In this document: one piece after another, positions 17,446-25,355 of the stretch
Layout: every line of letters starts with the position of its first letter
Position numbering within the stretch: the first letter of the stretch is position 1
Source: Streptomyces alanosinicus
GTDB lineage: Bacteria > Actinomycetota > Actinomycetes > Streptomycetales > Streptomycetaceae
Assembly: GCF_014650595.1 (NCBI RefSeq)
Contig: NZ_BMVG01000024.1
Span: 43,275-107,274 of the forward strand
Length of the DNA stretch: 64,000 nucleotides
Reading direction: 5' to 3'
Position numbers and translations under genes: made by a program
The notes under the pieces: generated by a model
Database searches by the model: none
Seen by the model: only the letters and a program-made list of their open reading frames with translations
What the model was told of the DNA's origin: nothing

Positions 17446-17799
17446 TCAGCTGCTGCCTCCCCCGCATCCGCCCCCGCCGCCGCACGACGAACCCCCGCCG
17501 CAGGAGGAGCCGCCGCAGGAGGAGTGGCCTCCGCACGAATGGCCTCCGCCGCAGGAGTGGCCGCCATGATGTCCCCCGTGGTGCCCGTCCGACGACCCGG
17601 AGCCGGCGGTGCCCGCCCACCAACTGCCGCTTCCGTCGTACGACGAGGACGACGAACGCGACGCGGACGACGACCGGGACCGGCGGCGCCCGCCCTTGCC
17701 GAGTGACACCCCGCGCTGTCGCGTCCCGTCCCGGACCGCCCGCGCCATGAGGAGCACGAACGCGGCCACGATCGGGATGAAGATGAAACCGGTGACCAT
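17446..17799 (-). CDS. Small membrane protein with Cys/Gly/His/Ser-rich tail
   Basis: A 117-residue protein starting at ATG 17799, with GGAGG placed 8 bases before it. One N-terminal helix (TGFIFIPIVAAFVLLMARAV) is followed by a basic stretch, a Ser-rich linker and a tail with repeated HHGGHH, SCGGGHSCGGH and SSCGGGSSCGG units. The tail has eight or more Cys plus clustered His, suggesting metal binding or disulphide crosslinking. Topology is not certain. I recognise no family. A hairpin terminator follows. Confidence 0.72.
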   Translation of the reverse strand: MVTGFIFIPIVAAFVLLMARAVRDGTRQRGVSLGKGGRRRSRSSSASRSSSSSYDGSGSWWAGTAGSGSSDGHHGGHHGGHSCGGGHSCGGHSSCGGSSCGGGSSCGGGGGCGGGSS

Positions 17800-18040
17800 G
17801 GCGTCATCCTCCTTCCGTTCCCCCCGGAGCGGCCCCCCGTGGACCGCGGTGACGGGCAGATGCCCGGCCGTCCGAAGCCTCAAAGCAGAGTTGAGCAACT
17901 TCTGAGGGTCTCCCCGGGAAAGAGGCCCCTGACCTGCGGCGAAAGGCAGATCCGGGGCGGACGCGTGGCGCGCGTGTCCGGACCGGCCCGACTGCCCGGC
18001 CGGTTGAGGAAGCCCCGGGCCTGGGCGCAGGATGGCTCGC

Positions 18041-19216
18041 ATGACCTCCAGCGCACGCCCTCACCTCAACCGTCGACTGGCCGAGTTCGGGACGACGATC
18101 TTCGCGGAGATGTCCGCGCTCGCCGTGGCGACCGGCTCGATCAACCTCGGCCAGGGCTTCCCCGACACGGACGGCCCGCAGGAGATCCGGGAGGCGGCGG
18201 TACGCGCGCTGCGCGAGGGCCGCGGCAACCAGTACCCGCCGGGCCCCGGCATCCCGGAGCTGCGCACCGCGATCGCCGCCCACCAGCTGCGCCGCTACGG
18301 ACTGGACTGCGACCCCGACACCGAGGTGCTGGTCACGGCGGGCGCGACCGAGGCGATCGCGGCCTCGCTGCTGGCACTGGTGGAGCCGGGCGACGAGGTG
18401 GTGGCCCTGGAGCCGTACTACGACTCCTACGCGGCGAGCATCGCGATGGCGGGCGGCACCCGGGTGCCGGTGACCCTGCGTCCGCACGAGGGGTCCTTCC
18501 GCCTGGACCTGGACGAGCTGCGCGCGGCCGTCACCGGCCGCACCCGCCTCCTGCTGATCAACACCCCGCACAATCCGACCGGTACGGTCCTCACGCGCGC
18601 GGAGCTGACCGCGATCGCCGAGCTGGCGGTCGAGCGGGACCTGCTGGTCGTCACGGACGAGGTCTACGAGCACCTGGTCTTCGGCGACGCCGAGCATGTG
18701 CCGCTCGCCTCCTTCCCCGGTATGCGCGAGCGCACCGTGACGATCGGCTCGGCCGGCAAGACGTTCTCCTTCACCGGCTGGAAGGTCGGCTGGGTCACGG
18801 CCGTGCCGGAGCTGGTCAGCGCGGTCCGCGCGGTGAAGCAGTTCCTGACGTACGTCTCCGCGGGCCCCTTCCAGTACGCGGTGGCCGAGGCGCTCGCCCT
18901 GCCCGACTCCTACTTCGAGGAGTTCCGCCGGTCCATGCTGGCCCGCCGGGACATCCTCGCGAAGGGGCTGACGGAGGCGGGCTTCACGGTCTTCCGGCCG
19001 GCCGGCACCTACTTCATCACCACCGACATCCGCCCCCTCGGCGAGAAGGACGGCTTCGCCTTCTGCCGCGCCCTGCCCGAACGGGCCGGCGTGGTCGCCA
19101 TCCCCAACGCCGTCTTCTACGACGACCGGGAGGCGGGCGCACCGTTCGTGAGGTTCGCCTTCTGCAAGCGCGAGGAGGTGCTGCGGGAGGCCGCGGAGAG
19201 GCTGCGAGCGCTGTAG
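18041..19216 (+). CDS. Fold-type I PLP aminotransferase (AspC/KAT-like)
   Basis: A 391-residue aminotransferase of class I/II. Key parts: SINLGQGFPDTDGP near residue 35, NQYPPGPGIPELRTAIA, VTAGATEAIAASLLAL, INTPHNPTGTVL (substrate carboxylate and PLP region), VTDEVYEHLVF and the Schiff-base lysine in IGSAGKTFSFTGWKVGW near residue 245. The sequence layout resembles kynurenine-glutamate aminotransferase/YbdL-type enzymes, but substrate is uncertain. ATG 18041 was preferred to an ATG 9 bases upstream on spacing grounds. Confidence 0.9.
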   Translation: MTSSARPHLNRRLAEFGTTIFAEMSALAVATGSINLGQGFPDTDGPQEIREAAVRALREGRGNQYPPGPGIPELRTAIAAHQLRRYGLDCDPDTEVLVTAGATEAIAASLLALVEPGDEVVALEPYYDSYAASIAMAGGTRVPVTLRPHEGSFRLDLDELRAAVTGRTRLLLINTPHNPTGTVLTRAELTAIAELAVERDLLVVTDEVYEHLVFGDAEHVPLASFPGMRERTVTIGSAGKTFSFTGWKVGWVTAVPELVSAVRAVKQFLTYVSAGPFQYAVAEALALPDSYFEEFRRSMLARRDILAKGLTEAGFTVFRPAGTYFITTDIRPLGEKDGFAFCRALPERAGVVAIPNAVFYDDREAGAPFVRFAFCKREEVLREAAERLRAL

Positions 19217-19231
19217 CCGCCCTGAAGGGCA

Positions 19232-19247
19232 GCGCCCCGAAGGGCGC
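19232..19247 (+). terminator. Short GC hairpin after aminotransferase
   Basis: A 6-base stem GCGCCC-CGAA-GGGCGC, 15 bases after the aminotransferase stop, inside a GC-rich repeat-like word. Possible terminator; no T-run follows. Confidence 0.45.
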
Positions 19248-19380
19248 GGGGCCGTATCGACATGCGGCTCCGTCGCGTGGGCGTGAGCGACAACGACGGG
19301 CCCGCAGACGGGCGACGGCCGAAAGCACAACGGCGCGTCACCGCACGGCCCCACCCCGCCGTCACGCAGGGTGCTGAGGT

Positions 19381-20553
19381 GTGACGTATGCCAGTACCCT
19401 CGCCAAGCCCGTAGCCGCGCCGAAGCCGGCGCAGCGAACCGCGCGGGCGAGCTGGGTCGCCGTGGGCCTCTTCCTCGGCGCCCGGCTCAGCGGCGCGGCC
19501 GTGCTCGCGCTCGTGGCGCACCGCGCGGGCCGGCATCCGCTGACGCTGCTGGCCCGGTCCTGGGACTCGGTCTGGTACCTGGGCATCGCCGCGCACGGCT
19601 ACGGCCACAATCTGCCCTCGCACCTCCCGGGTCCGCACAGCGACCTGGCGTTCTTCCCGCTGTACCCGCTGCTGGAGCGGACGGCGAGCGCCCTGACCCC
19701 GGTCGGCGCGGACATGGCCGGGCTGCTGCTGTCGTGGGCCGCGGCCGCCGTGGCCGCCGCCGGGATCCACGCGGTGGGCTCCCGGCTGCACGGGCGGGCC
19801 ACCGGTCTCGCGCTGGTCCTGCTGTGGGCGCTGCTGCCGCACTCGGTGGTGCTGTCGATGGCGTACACCGAGCCGCTGCTGACCGCGTTCGCGGCCTGGT
19901 CGCTGTACGCGGTGCTGGCCGGGAACTGGCTGTGGGCGGGCGTTCTCGCGGCGCTCGCGGGGCTCGCCCGTCCGAACGGGTGCGCGGTCGCCGCCGCGGT
20001 GCTGGCCGGGGCCGCCGCCGAGGTGTGGCGCCGACGCGGAAAAGTTTCCCACAGGCTGTGGACGGGCGCGGCGCTCGCCCCGCTGGGCTGGACGGCGTAT
20101 GTGCTGTGGGTGGGCGGGCGCAAGGGCGATCTGCTGGGCGGCTACTTCGAGGTGCAGCGGCTGTGGGGGTCGCGGTTCGACTTCGGGCGGGGTTCGGTGC
20201 AGTACCTGAGCGCGATGCTGCTGCACGGCAGCCGGTTCGAGGTCCCGATGGCCCTGGCGGTCGTGGCGGCGGGGGCGCTGCTGTACGCGGTGCTGTTCCT
20301 GGACCGCGCCCCGCTGGCGCTGCTCGTGTACAGCGGGGTGCTGCTGCTGATCGCGCTCGGCGGCTCGGGGTTCTTCGAGTCCAAGCCGCGGTTCCTGCTG
20401 CCGGCGTTTCCGCTGCTGCTGCCGCTCGCCCACGGGCTGGTACGGACGGCGAGAGCCCGGCCCTGGCACGCGACCGTGCTGGTCGCGTGCCTGGCCGGGC
20501 TCAGCTATCTCTACGGCGCGTACCTGGTGGTGTACGCGCTGGCACCGCTGTAG
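19381..20553 (+). CDS. PIG-V-like mannosyltransferase family membrane protein
   Basis: A 390-residue polytopic membrane protein with GTG start at 19381. After a short cytosolic tail, helix 1 is followed by an outward loop with the motif RSWDSVWYLGIAAHGYG, which fits the D-containing catalytic loop of GT-C glycosyltransferases, and then HSDLAFFPLYPLLER. About nine more hydrophobic helices follow. It probably transfers mannose from a polyprenyl-phosphate donor to an envelope acceptor; acceptor unknown. Gene ends 16 bases before the convergent YbjN gene. Confidence 0.82.
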   Translation: MTYASTLAKPVAAPKPAQRTARASWVAVGLFLGARLSGAAVLALVAHRAGRHPLTLLARSWDSVWYLGIAAHGYGHNLPSHLPGPHSDLAFFPLYPLLERTASALTPVGADMAGLLLSWAAAAVAAAGIHAVGSRLHGRATGLALVLLWALLPHSVVLSMAYTEPLLTAFAAWSLYAVLAGNWLWAGVLAALAGLARPNGCAVAAAVLAGAAAEVWRRRGKVSHRLWTGAALAPLGWTAYVLWVGGRKGDLLGGYFEVQRLWGSRFDFGRGSVQYLSAMLLHGSRFEVPMALAVVAAGALLYAVLFLDRAPLALLVYSGVLLLIALGGSGFFESKPRFLLPAFPLLLPLAHGLVRTARARPWHATVLVACLAGLSYLYGAYLVVYALAPL

Positions 20554-20568
20554 AGGGCGTCCGTGGGG

Positions 20569-21111
20569 CTACTCGCCCTCGGAGTCGCCCTCGCCCTCGG
20601 GCTGGTCCGCCTCGTTGACGGCCTCTTCCAGGCCGAGGTGCTCGACGAGCCACTTGTCGAACTCGATCGCGGCGCGCACCCAGCTGACCGTCGAGGAGAC
20701 GAAGTGGTTGATGTCGACGCCCGTGCCGATCAGCATCTGGGCCTCGCCGATCAGCCGGACCGTGCCGTCGTCGTGGGTGTGGGTGTACACCTTGGGCCAC
20801 AGGGTGCGGCGGTTCCAGTCGTCGACGGACTCCAGCAGCTGCGGCTTCTCGTCGATCTTGTGGGGGCGGTCGTAGAACGTCCGGACCGAGAAGACGGCCT
20901 GCTCGTCCTCCCCGCGGAACATGAAGTAGGTGCGGAACTGCTCCCACGGAGCCGCGAGGTCACCCTCCTCGTCGACGACGTACTTCAGCTCCATCTGGTC
21001 GAGGAGCTGCTTCACGAGGTCCTGATCCGGGAGGACGGGGCCGGCCGGTCCCTGGGGCTCGGGCTCGGGCTGGCCCCCGAAGTTCGGAATCGAGGACGGG
21101 TCGATGCTCAC
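20569..21111 (-). CDS. YbjN domain-containing protein
   Basis: A 180-residue acidic cytosolic protein. The GTG at 21111 (VSIDPSSIPNFGG) was chosen; GAAGGG lies upstream and the longer frame to 21183 has no conserved sequence. The YbjN/type III chaperone-like domain covers about residues 40-165 (LLDQMELKYVVDEEGDL, DDWNRRTLWPKVYTHTHDDGTVRLIGEAQ). It ends in an acidic EGEGDSEGE tail. Proteins of this kind are thought to be chaperone-like or stress-associated; partner unknown. Confidence 0.83.
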   Translation of the reverse strand: MSIDPSSIPNFGGQPEPEPQGPAGPVLPDQDLVKQLLDQMELKYVVDEEGDLAAPWEQFRTYFMFRGEDEQAVFSVRTFYDRPHKIDEKPQLLESVDDWNRRTLWPKVYTHTHDDGTVRLIGEAQMLIGTGVDINHFVSSTVSWVRAAIEFDKWLVEHLGLEEAVNEADQPEGEGDSEGE

Positions 21112-21237
21112 CGTGTTTTTCCCTTCATGGTGGATTCCGCCATCCTCCCCCAGAGGGGGCGGGGGATGGCAACCCCGCACCACCTGTCAGCCGTGGGCTG
21201 AAGAAAGCGCCTGCCCGCTGTGCGCGATGATGTGATC

Positions 21238-21372
21238 ATGCGCATGCGGAAAGAGGTGCGGTGGCTGCTGTGGACGCTGTGGCTGGCGTGCCTGGTGTTC
21301 GCCGTGTGGTTCGTGGTCGCCGTGATCGTCCTGCTGCTGGACGACATGCCGCTCAACCAGCTGCAGAACTGA
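21238..21372 (+). CDS. Very small membrane protein, 44 residues
   Basis: ATG 21238 opens a 44-residue frame: MRMRKEVRWLLWTLW, then a single long helix rich in Val/Trp/Leu, ending DDMPLNQLQN. Codon bias fits the neighbours. It is followed immediately by a hairpin shared with clpB on the other strand. Role unknown; the basic N-terminus and acidic C-terminus suggest a bitopic inner-membrane peptide with its N-terminus inside. Confidence 0.6.
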   Translation: MRMRKEVRWLLWTLWLACLVFAVWFVVAVIVLLLDDMPLNQLQN

Positions 21373-21374
21373 CC

Positions 21375-21406
21375 CGGGCCCGTCGGCCACAAGGGCGACG
21401 GGCCCG
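21375..21406. terminator. Bidirectional hairpin between small membrane gene and clpB
   Basis: An 11-base perfect stem (CGGGCCCGTCG with its complement) around a 10-base loop, located 3 bases after the small plus-strand frame and 17 bases past the clpB stop on the minus strand. Confidence 0.72.
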
Positions 21407-21422
21407 TCCGTCGCGGGCTCGG

Positions 21423-24020
21423 CTACAGCGTCTTCCCGGTCGCCGGACCCACGATCAGGCCCTCGCCGAACCGGTCCACGCGGACCGTGTCGCCGTCCTT
21501 GACCTCGCCGGAGAGGATCTCCTTGGCGAGGCGGTCGCCGATGGCGGTCTGCACCAGGCGGCGCAGCGGCCGGGCGCCGTAGGCCGGGTCGTTGCCCTCC
21601 TCGGCGAGCCAGGCGAGCGCCTGCGGGGTGACCTCCAGGGTGAGCCGGCGCTCGGCGAGCCGCTTGCCCAGCCGGTCGATCTGGAGCTGGGCGATCCGCT
21701 CCAGCTCGGACCCGGTCAGTGCCGAGAAGACCACCAGGTCGTCGAGCCGGTTGAGGAACTCCGGCTTGAAGGAGGCCCGGACGACCTCCAGGACCTGCTC
21801 CTTCTTCTCGTGCTCGCTGGTCAGCGGCTCGACCAGGTACTGACTTCCCAGGTTGGAGGTGAGCACCAGGATGGTGTTGCGGAAGTCGACCGTACGTCCC
21901 TGACCATCCGTCAGCCGGCCGTCGTCCAGTACCTGGAGCAGGATGTCGAAGACCTCGGGGTGGGCCTTCTCCACCTCGTCCAGGAGTACGACGCTGTACG
22001 GGCGGCGGCGGACGGCCTCGGTGAGCTGGCCGCCCTCCTCGTAGCCGACGTATCCGGGGGGCGCGCCGACCAGGCGGGCCACGCTGTGCTTCTCGCCGTA
22101 CTCGGACATGTCGATGCGGACCATGGCCCGCTCGTCGTCGAAGAGGAAGTCGGCCAGCGCCTTGGCGAGTTCGGTCTTGCCGACACCGGTCGGGCCGAGG
22201 AAGAGGAAGGAGCCGGTGGGGCGGTCGGGGTCGGCGATACCGGCGCGGGAGCGTCGTACGGCGTCGCTCACGGCCCGTACGGCCTCGGTCTGGCCGATGA
22301 GCCGGCGGCCCAGCTCGTCCTCCATGCGCAGCAGCTTCTGTGTCTCGCCCTCCAGCAGGCGGCCGGCCGGGATGCCGGTCCAGGCGGCGACGACGTCGGC
22401 GATGTCGTCGGCGCCGACCTCGTCCTTGACCATGGTGTCCTTGGCGGCCTCCTCCTCGGCCTCGGAGGCGGCCTCCAGCTCCTTCTCCAGCGTGGGGATC
22501 TCGCCGTAGAGCAGCTTGGCCGCGCGGTCGAAGTCGCCGTCGCGCTGGGCGCGTTCGGCCTGGCCGCGCAGGTCGTCCAGCTTCTCCTTCAGCTCGCCGA
22601 CCCGGTTGAGGGACTGCTTCTCCTTCTCCCAGCGGGCGGTCAGGCCCCGCAGTTCCTCCTCCTTGTCGGCGAGGTCGCGGCGCAGCTTCTCCAGCCGGGC
22701 GAGGGAGGCGGGGTCGGTCTCCTTGCCGATCGCCAGCTCCTCCATCTTGAGCCGGTCGACGGCGCGCTGGAGTTCGTCGATCTCGACCGGCGAGGAGTCG
22801 ATCTCCATGCGCAGCCGGGAGGCGGCCTCGTCGACGAGGTCGATGGCCTTGTCGGGCAGGAAGCGGGAGGTGATGTACCGGTCGGAGAGGGTGGCGGCGG
22901 CCACCAGCGCGCTGTCGGCGATCTGCACCTTGTGGTGGGCCTCGTACCGGCCCTTCAGGCCGCGCAGGATGGCGATGCTGTCCTCGACGGTCGGCTCGGC
23001 GACCAGCACCTGCTGGAAGCGGCGCTCCAGCGCCGGGTCCTTCTCGATCCGCTCCCGGTACTCGTCCAGGGTGGTCGCGCCGACCATGCGCAGCTCGCCG
23101 CGGGCCAGCATGGGCTTGAGCATGTTCCCGGCGTCCATGGCGGAGTCGCCGCCGGCACCGGCGCCGACGACAGTGTGCAGCTCGTCGATGAAGGTGATGA
23201 TCTGCCCGTCGGAGTCCTTGATCTCGGCGAGCACGGCCTTCAGCCGCTCCTCGAACTCGCCCCGGTACTTCGCCCCGGCGACCATGGCCCCGAGGTCCAG
23301 CGAGACCAGCCGCTTGTCCTTCAGGGACTCGGGCACGTCCCCCTTCACGATCCGCTGGGCCAGCCCCTCCACGACGGCCGTCTTGCCGACGCCGGGCTCG
23401 CCGATCAGCACCGGGTTGTTCTTGGTCCGGCGGCTCAGCACCTGCACGACCCGCCGGATCTCCTGGTCCCGCCCGATGACCGGGTCGAGCCGGCCCTCGC
23501 GGGCGGCGGCGGTGAAGTCGGTGCCGAACTTCTCCAGGGCCTTGTACTGGCCCTCGGGGTCGGCGGTGGTCACGCGGCGTCCTCCCCTGGCCTTCTTGAA
23601 GGCCTCCAGCAGCTTCTTGGCGTCGGCGCCCCCGCCGCGCAGCAGCTCTCCGGCGGCCCCGCCCTTGGCGGCGATGCCGATGAGCAGATGCTCGGTCGAC
23701 AAATAGTCGTCCCCGAGGTCCTTCGCGCGCTCGTCGGCGTCCGCGAGCACGGCCAGCAGCTCACGGTTGGGCTGCGGGGGCGCGACGGTGGATCCGGTCA
23801 CGCTGGGCAGGGCGGCCAGGATCTTCTCGGTGCCCGCGCGTACGGCCGCCTGGTCGGCGCCGACGGCCGCGAGCAGGTCGGTGATGTTCTCGTTGTCCTG
23901 CCCCTGAAGCAGGGCCAGCAGCAAGTGCGCGGGCGTGAGGTCCGCGTGCCCCGCGGTCACGGCCCGGTTGCTGGCCGCGCTGATCGCGTCCCGGCTCCTG
24001 TTGGTCAGCTCGGCGTCCAC
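21423..24020 (-). CDS. clpB: ATP-dependent disaggregase ClpB
   Basis: An 865-residue Hsp100 chaperone that pulls aggregated proteins apart together with DnaK. Order: N-domain (residues 1-145), AAA1 with Walker A GEPGVGKTAVVEGL near residue 205, the long coiled-coil M-domain (about 400-520, ARLEKLRRDLADKEEELRG), and AAA2 with GPTGVGKTELAKAL near residue 605. The pore-loop motif KYRGEFEERL is intact. Length is normal. A HAIR element lies 60 bases upstream, so HspR repression is expected, with the regulator encoded at 30149-30601. Confidence 0.97.
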   Translation of the reverse strand: MDAELTNRSRDAISAASNRAVTAGHADLTPAHLLLALLQGQDNENITDLLAAVGADQAAVRAGTEKILAALPSVTGSTVAPPQPNRELLAVLADADERAKDLGDDYLSTEHLLIGIAAKGGAAGELLRGGGADAKKLLEAFKKARGGRRVTTADPEGQYKALEKFGTDFTAAAREGRLDPVIGRDQEIRRVVQVLSRRTKNNPVLIGEPGVGKTAVVEGLAQRIVKGDVPESLKDKRLVSLDLGAMVAGAKYRGEFEERLKAVLAEIKDSDGQIITFIDELHTVVGAGAGGDSAMDAGNMLKPMLARGELRMVGATTLDEYRERIEKDPALERRFQQVLVAEPTVEDSIAILRGLKGRYEAHHKVQIADSALVAAATLSDRYITSRFLPDKAIDLVDEAASRLRMEIDSSPVEIDELQRAVDRLKMEELAIGKETDPASLARLEKLRRDLADKEEELRGLTARWEKEKQSLNRVGELKEKLDDLRGQAERAQRDGDFDRAAKLLYGEIPTLEKELEAASEAEEEAAKDTMVKDEVGADDIADVVAAWTGIPAGRLLEGETQKLLRMEDELGRRLIGQTEAVRAVSDAVRRSRAGIADPDRPTGSFLFLGPTGVGKTELAKALADFLFDDERAMVRIDMSEYGEKHSVARLVGAPPGYVGYEEGGQLTEAVRRRPYSVVLLDEVEKAHPEVFDILLQVLDDGRLTDGQGRTVDFRNTILVLTSNLGSQYLVEPLTSEHEKKEQVLEVVRASFKPEFLNRLDDLVVFSALTGSELERIAQLQIDRLGKRLAERRLTLEVTPQALAWLAEEGNDPAYGARPLRRLVQTAIGDRLAKEILSGEVKDGDTVRVDRFGEGLIVGPATGKTL

Positions 24021-24079
24021 GTCGTCCGTTCTCCTCCTCGGCCATATTCTCCACTGCTGACTTAACCAGCGTACACAAA

Positions 24080-24100
24080 GTTGAGCCTATTCCGCTCAAG
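24080..24100. promoter_or_regulatory. HspR-binding HAIR element upstream of clpB
   Basis: GTTGAGC-7-GCTCAAG, a 7-7-7 inverted repeat matching the HAIR consensus CTTGAGT-7-ACTCAAG with two symmetrical changes. It lies 60-80 bases upstream of the clpB start. The HspR link is established knowledge in Streptomyces; the site here is read directly. Confidence 0.85.
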
Positions 24101-24158
24101 GTTCGGAGGCCTTCAGTCAAGGTGGGACCGAAGCCCTTCGGGCGCTAGGTTGCGGGGC

Positions 24159-24551
24159 ATGACGAAGCACCCTGAGGAGTACCTGGCGTTCTGGCGGGAA
24201 CGCCACCTGTGCACCCTGACGACGCTCCGGTCCGACGGCAGCCCCCATGTGGTGCCGGTGGGCGTGACGTACGACGCGGAGGCCGGACTGGCCAGGGTGA
24301 TCACCAGCGGGACCAGCACGAAGGTGCGGCACGTCCGCGCGGCCGGGGCCGAGGGCGCCCGGGTGGCGGTCTGCCAGGTGGACGGCCGGCGCTGGGCCAC
24401 GCTGGAGGGGCGCGCGAGGGTACGGACGGAACCGGACCGGGTGGCGGAGGCGGTACGCCGCTATGCCGAGCGCTACCAGCGGACACCGGGGCCGAATCCC
24501 GCGCGCGTGGTGATCGAGATAGCGGTGGAGCGGACGCTGGGGCACGGCTGA
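24159..24551 (+). CDS. PPOX-class F420-dependent oxidoreductase
   Basis: A 130-residue split-beta-barrel flavin/F420-binding protein. ATG 24159 was chosen because the domain begins there. Family features: RERHLCTLTTLRSDGSPHVVPVGVTY, the SGTSTKVRHVRA phosphate-contact strand, VCQVDGRRWATLEGRARV, and RYAERYQRTPGPNPARVVIEIAVER. It probably uses F420H2 to reduce an unknown substrate or acts as a cofactor-binding protein. It stands divergently from clpB and downstream of the clpB HAIR site. Confidence 0.87.
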   Translation: MTKHPEEYLAFWRERHLCTLTTLRSDGSPHVVPVGVTYDAEAGLARVITSGTSTKVRHVRAAGAEGARVAVCQVDGRRWATLEGRARVRTEPDRVAEAVRRYAERYQRTPGPNPARVVIEIAVERTLGHG

Positions 24552-24623
24552 GACGACCGAAAAGTTTCAGCCACGGTGGTGGCCTCCCCATACCTGCCAT
24601 ACCTCGATATGTCCCCAGAAACT

Positions 24624-24664
24624 GCAGCGGCGTCACCGTGTTCAGGTCACGGTGACGCCGCTGC
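24624..24664. terminator. Strong convergent hairpin
   Basis: A perfect 17-base stem (GCAGCGGCGTCACCGTG with its complement) around a 7-base loop, between the convergent ends of the F420-type gene and the Rieske-like gene. Bidirectional terminator. Confidence 0.85.
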
Positions 24665-24707
24665 GGGGGGAAGCACCTGAGCGATCTTTTACGACGGGGG
24701 AATCGCG

Positions 24708-25043
24708 TCAGGCACTGCGGGGGGTGGCCGAGATGGTCCTCACGTCCGGGTCCACCGGCTCGGCAAGCCGGTGATCCCGCTGGTCGAGGTTCACAAAGAT
24801 CATTCCGTAGCGGATGGCACAGCGGACCGGCTGGGGCGCGCCTCGCGGCTTGCGCAGACACCGGTAGGCCCGCACGTCCTCTTCCTCGTCCCGCGTCACG
24901 ACGACCGGCTCACCGAACACGGTCACCATCAGCGAGTCACCGCTGTGGGGGATGGCGGTGACCAGATCGATGAAGTGCCAGCCGGAGCGGTAGGCCGTGG
25001 CCATTTCACGACGGAAGGAGCGGTCGTCGGGTGGAGTCGTCAT
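24708..25043 (-). CDS. Small Rieske-like protein lacking iron-sulphur ligands
   Basis: A 111-residue protein, MTTPPDDRSFRREMATAYRS onward, from ATG 25043. The stretch GEPVVVTRDEEEDVRAYRCLRKPRGAP resembles the Rieske segment of ring-hydroxylating oxygenases, which normally reads RxxxGxxRAFxNxCxHRGA, and CAIRYGMIFVNLDQ resembles the following strand. The Cys-x-His and Cys-x-x-His ligands are missing (CLRKPRGA), so no [2Fe-2S] cluster is expected. It may be a decayed or repurposed Rieske fold; no family assignment is certain. Start overlaps the stop of the small exported peptide gene by 4 bases (ATGA), so the two are coupled. Confidence 0.7.
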   Translation of the reverse strand: MTTPPDDRSFRREMATAYRSGWHFIDLVTAIPHSGDSLMVTVFGEPVVVTRDEEEDVRAYRCLRKPRGAPQPVRCAIRYGMIFVNLDQRDHRLAEPVDPDVRTISATPRSA

Positions 25044-25255
25044 GCGCCCGCCCTCTCCTCCGCGCCTGTCTGCCCCCCGGTGCTCGCGATCGCCTGCGCG
25101 AAGGTCCAGCCGGTGTCTGCGCGCACACTGGTCCAGCCGGTGTCCTGCGAGGTGACCTCGGCGTGCCCCTGATGTATGGCGGTGAAGGCCACAGCGGTGG
25201 AGAAGACCGCGGCAAGCAGTGAGCCAAGCAATCTCGCTCGCATAGTCGGCTTCAT
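25040..25255 (-). CDS. Small exported peptide with DTGWT repeat
   Basis: A 71-residue frame from ATG 25255 (MKPTMRARLLGSLL). A Sec-type signal peptide is clear: basic start, hydrophobic LLGSLLAAVFSTAVAFTA and a likely cut after QGHA. The predicted mature part of about 39 residues contains DTGWT twice, 10 residues apart (TSQDTGWTSVRADTGWTFAQ), and ends GGQTGAEERAGA. It is coupled by a 4-base overlap to the Rieske-like gene and lies divergent from a LuxR-type regulator gene. I know no named family. An alternative start at 25303 adds a non-signal leader; ATG 25243 is also possible. Confidence 0.68.
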   Translation of the reverse strand: MKPTMRARLLGSLLAAVFSTAVAFTAIHQGHAEVTSQDTGWTSVRADTGWTFAQAIASTGGQTGAEERAGA

Positions 25256-25335
25256 CCTCACTTGATGGTTTCCTCTCCCCCGCGTGACAAGACGATGGCT
25301 CATTCAGGCACGTCAAGGCCACAGGAGCGATGCAT

Positions 25336-25355
25336 CATGTTCCTGCATGTTCAGG
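25336..25355. repeat. Tandem 10-base repeat in divergent promoter region
   Basis: CATGTTCCTG directly followed by CATGTTCAGG, 81-100 bases upstream of the peptide gene and overlapping the possible ATG of regulator 1. Could be an operator for one of the LuxR-type regulators. Confidence 0.45.

Noticed and set aside
17450..17620. A CRISPR or other repeat array
   Set aside because: The apparent repeats are codons for Cys/Gly/His/Ser stretches of a protein; spacing is irregular and no spacers exist.
24708..25043. A functional Rieske dioxygenase subunit
   Set aside because: All four Fe-S ligand residues are missing and the protein is only 111 residues long.
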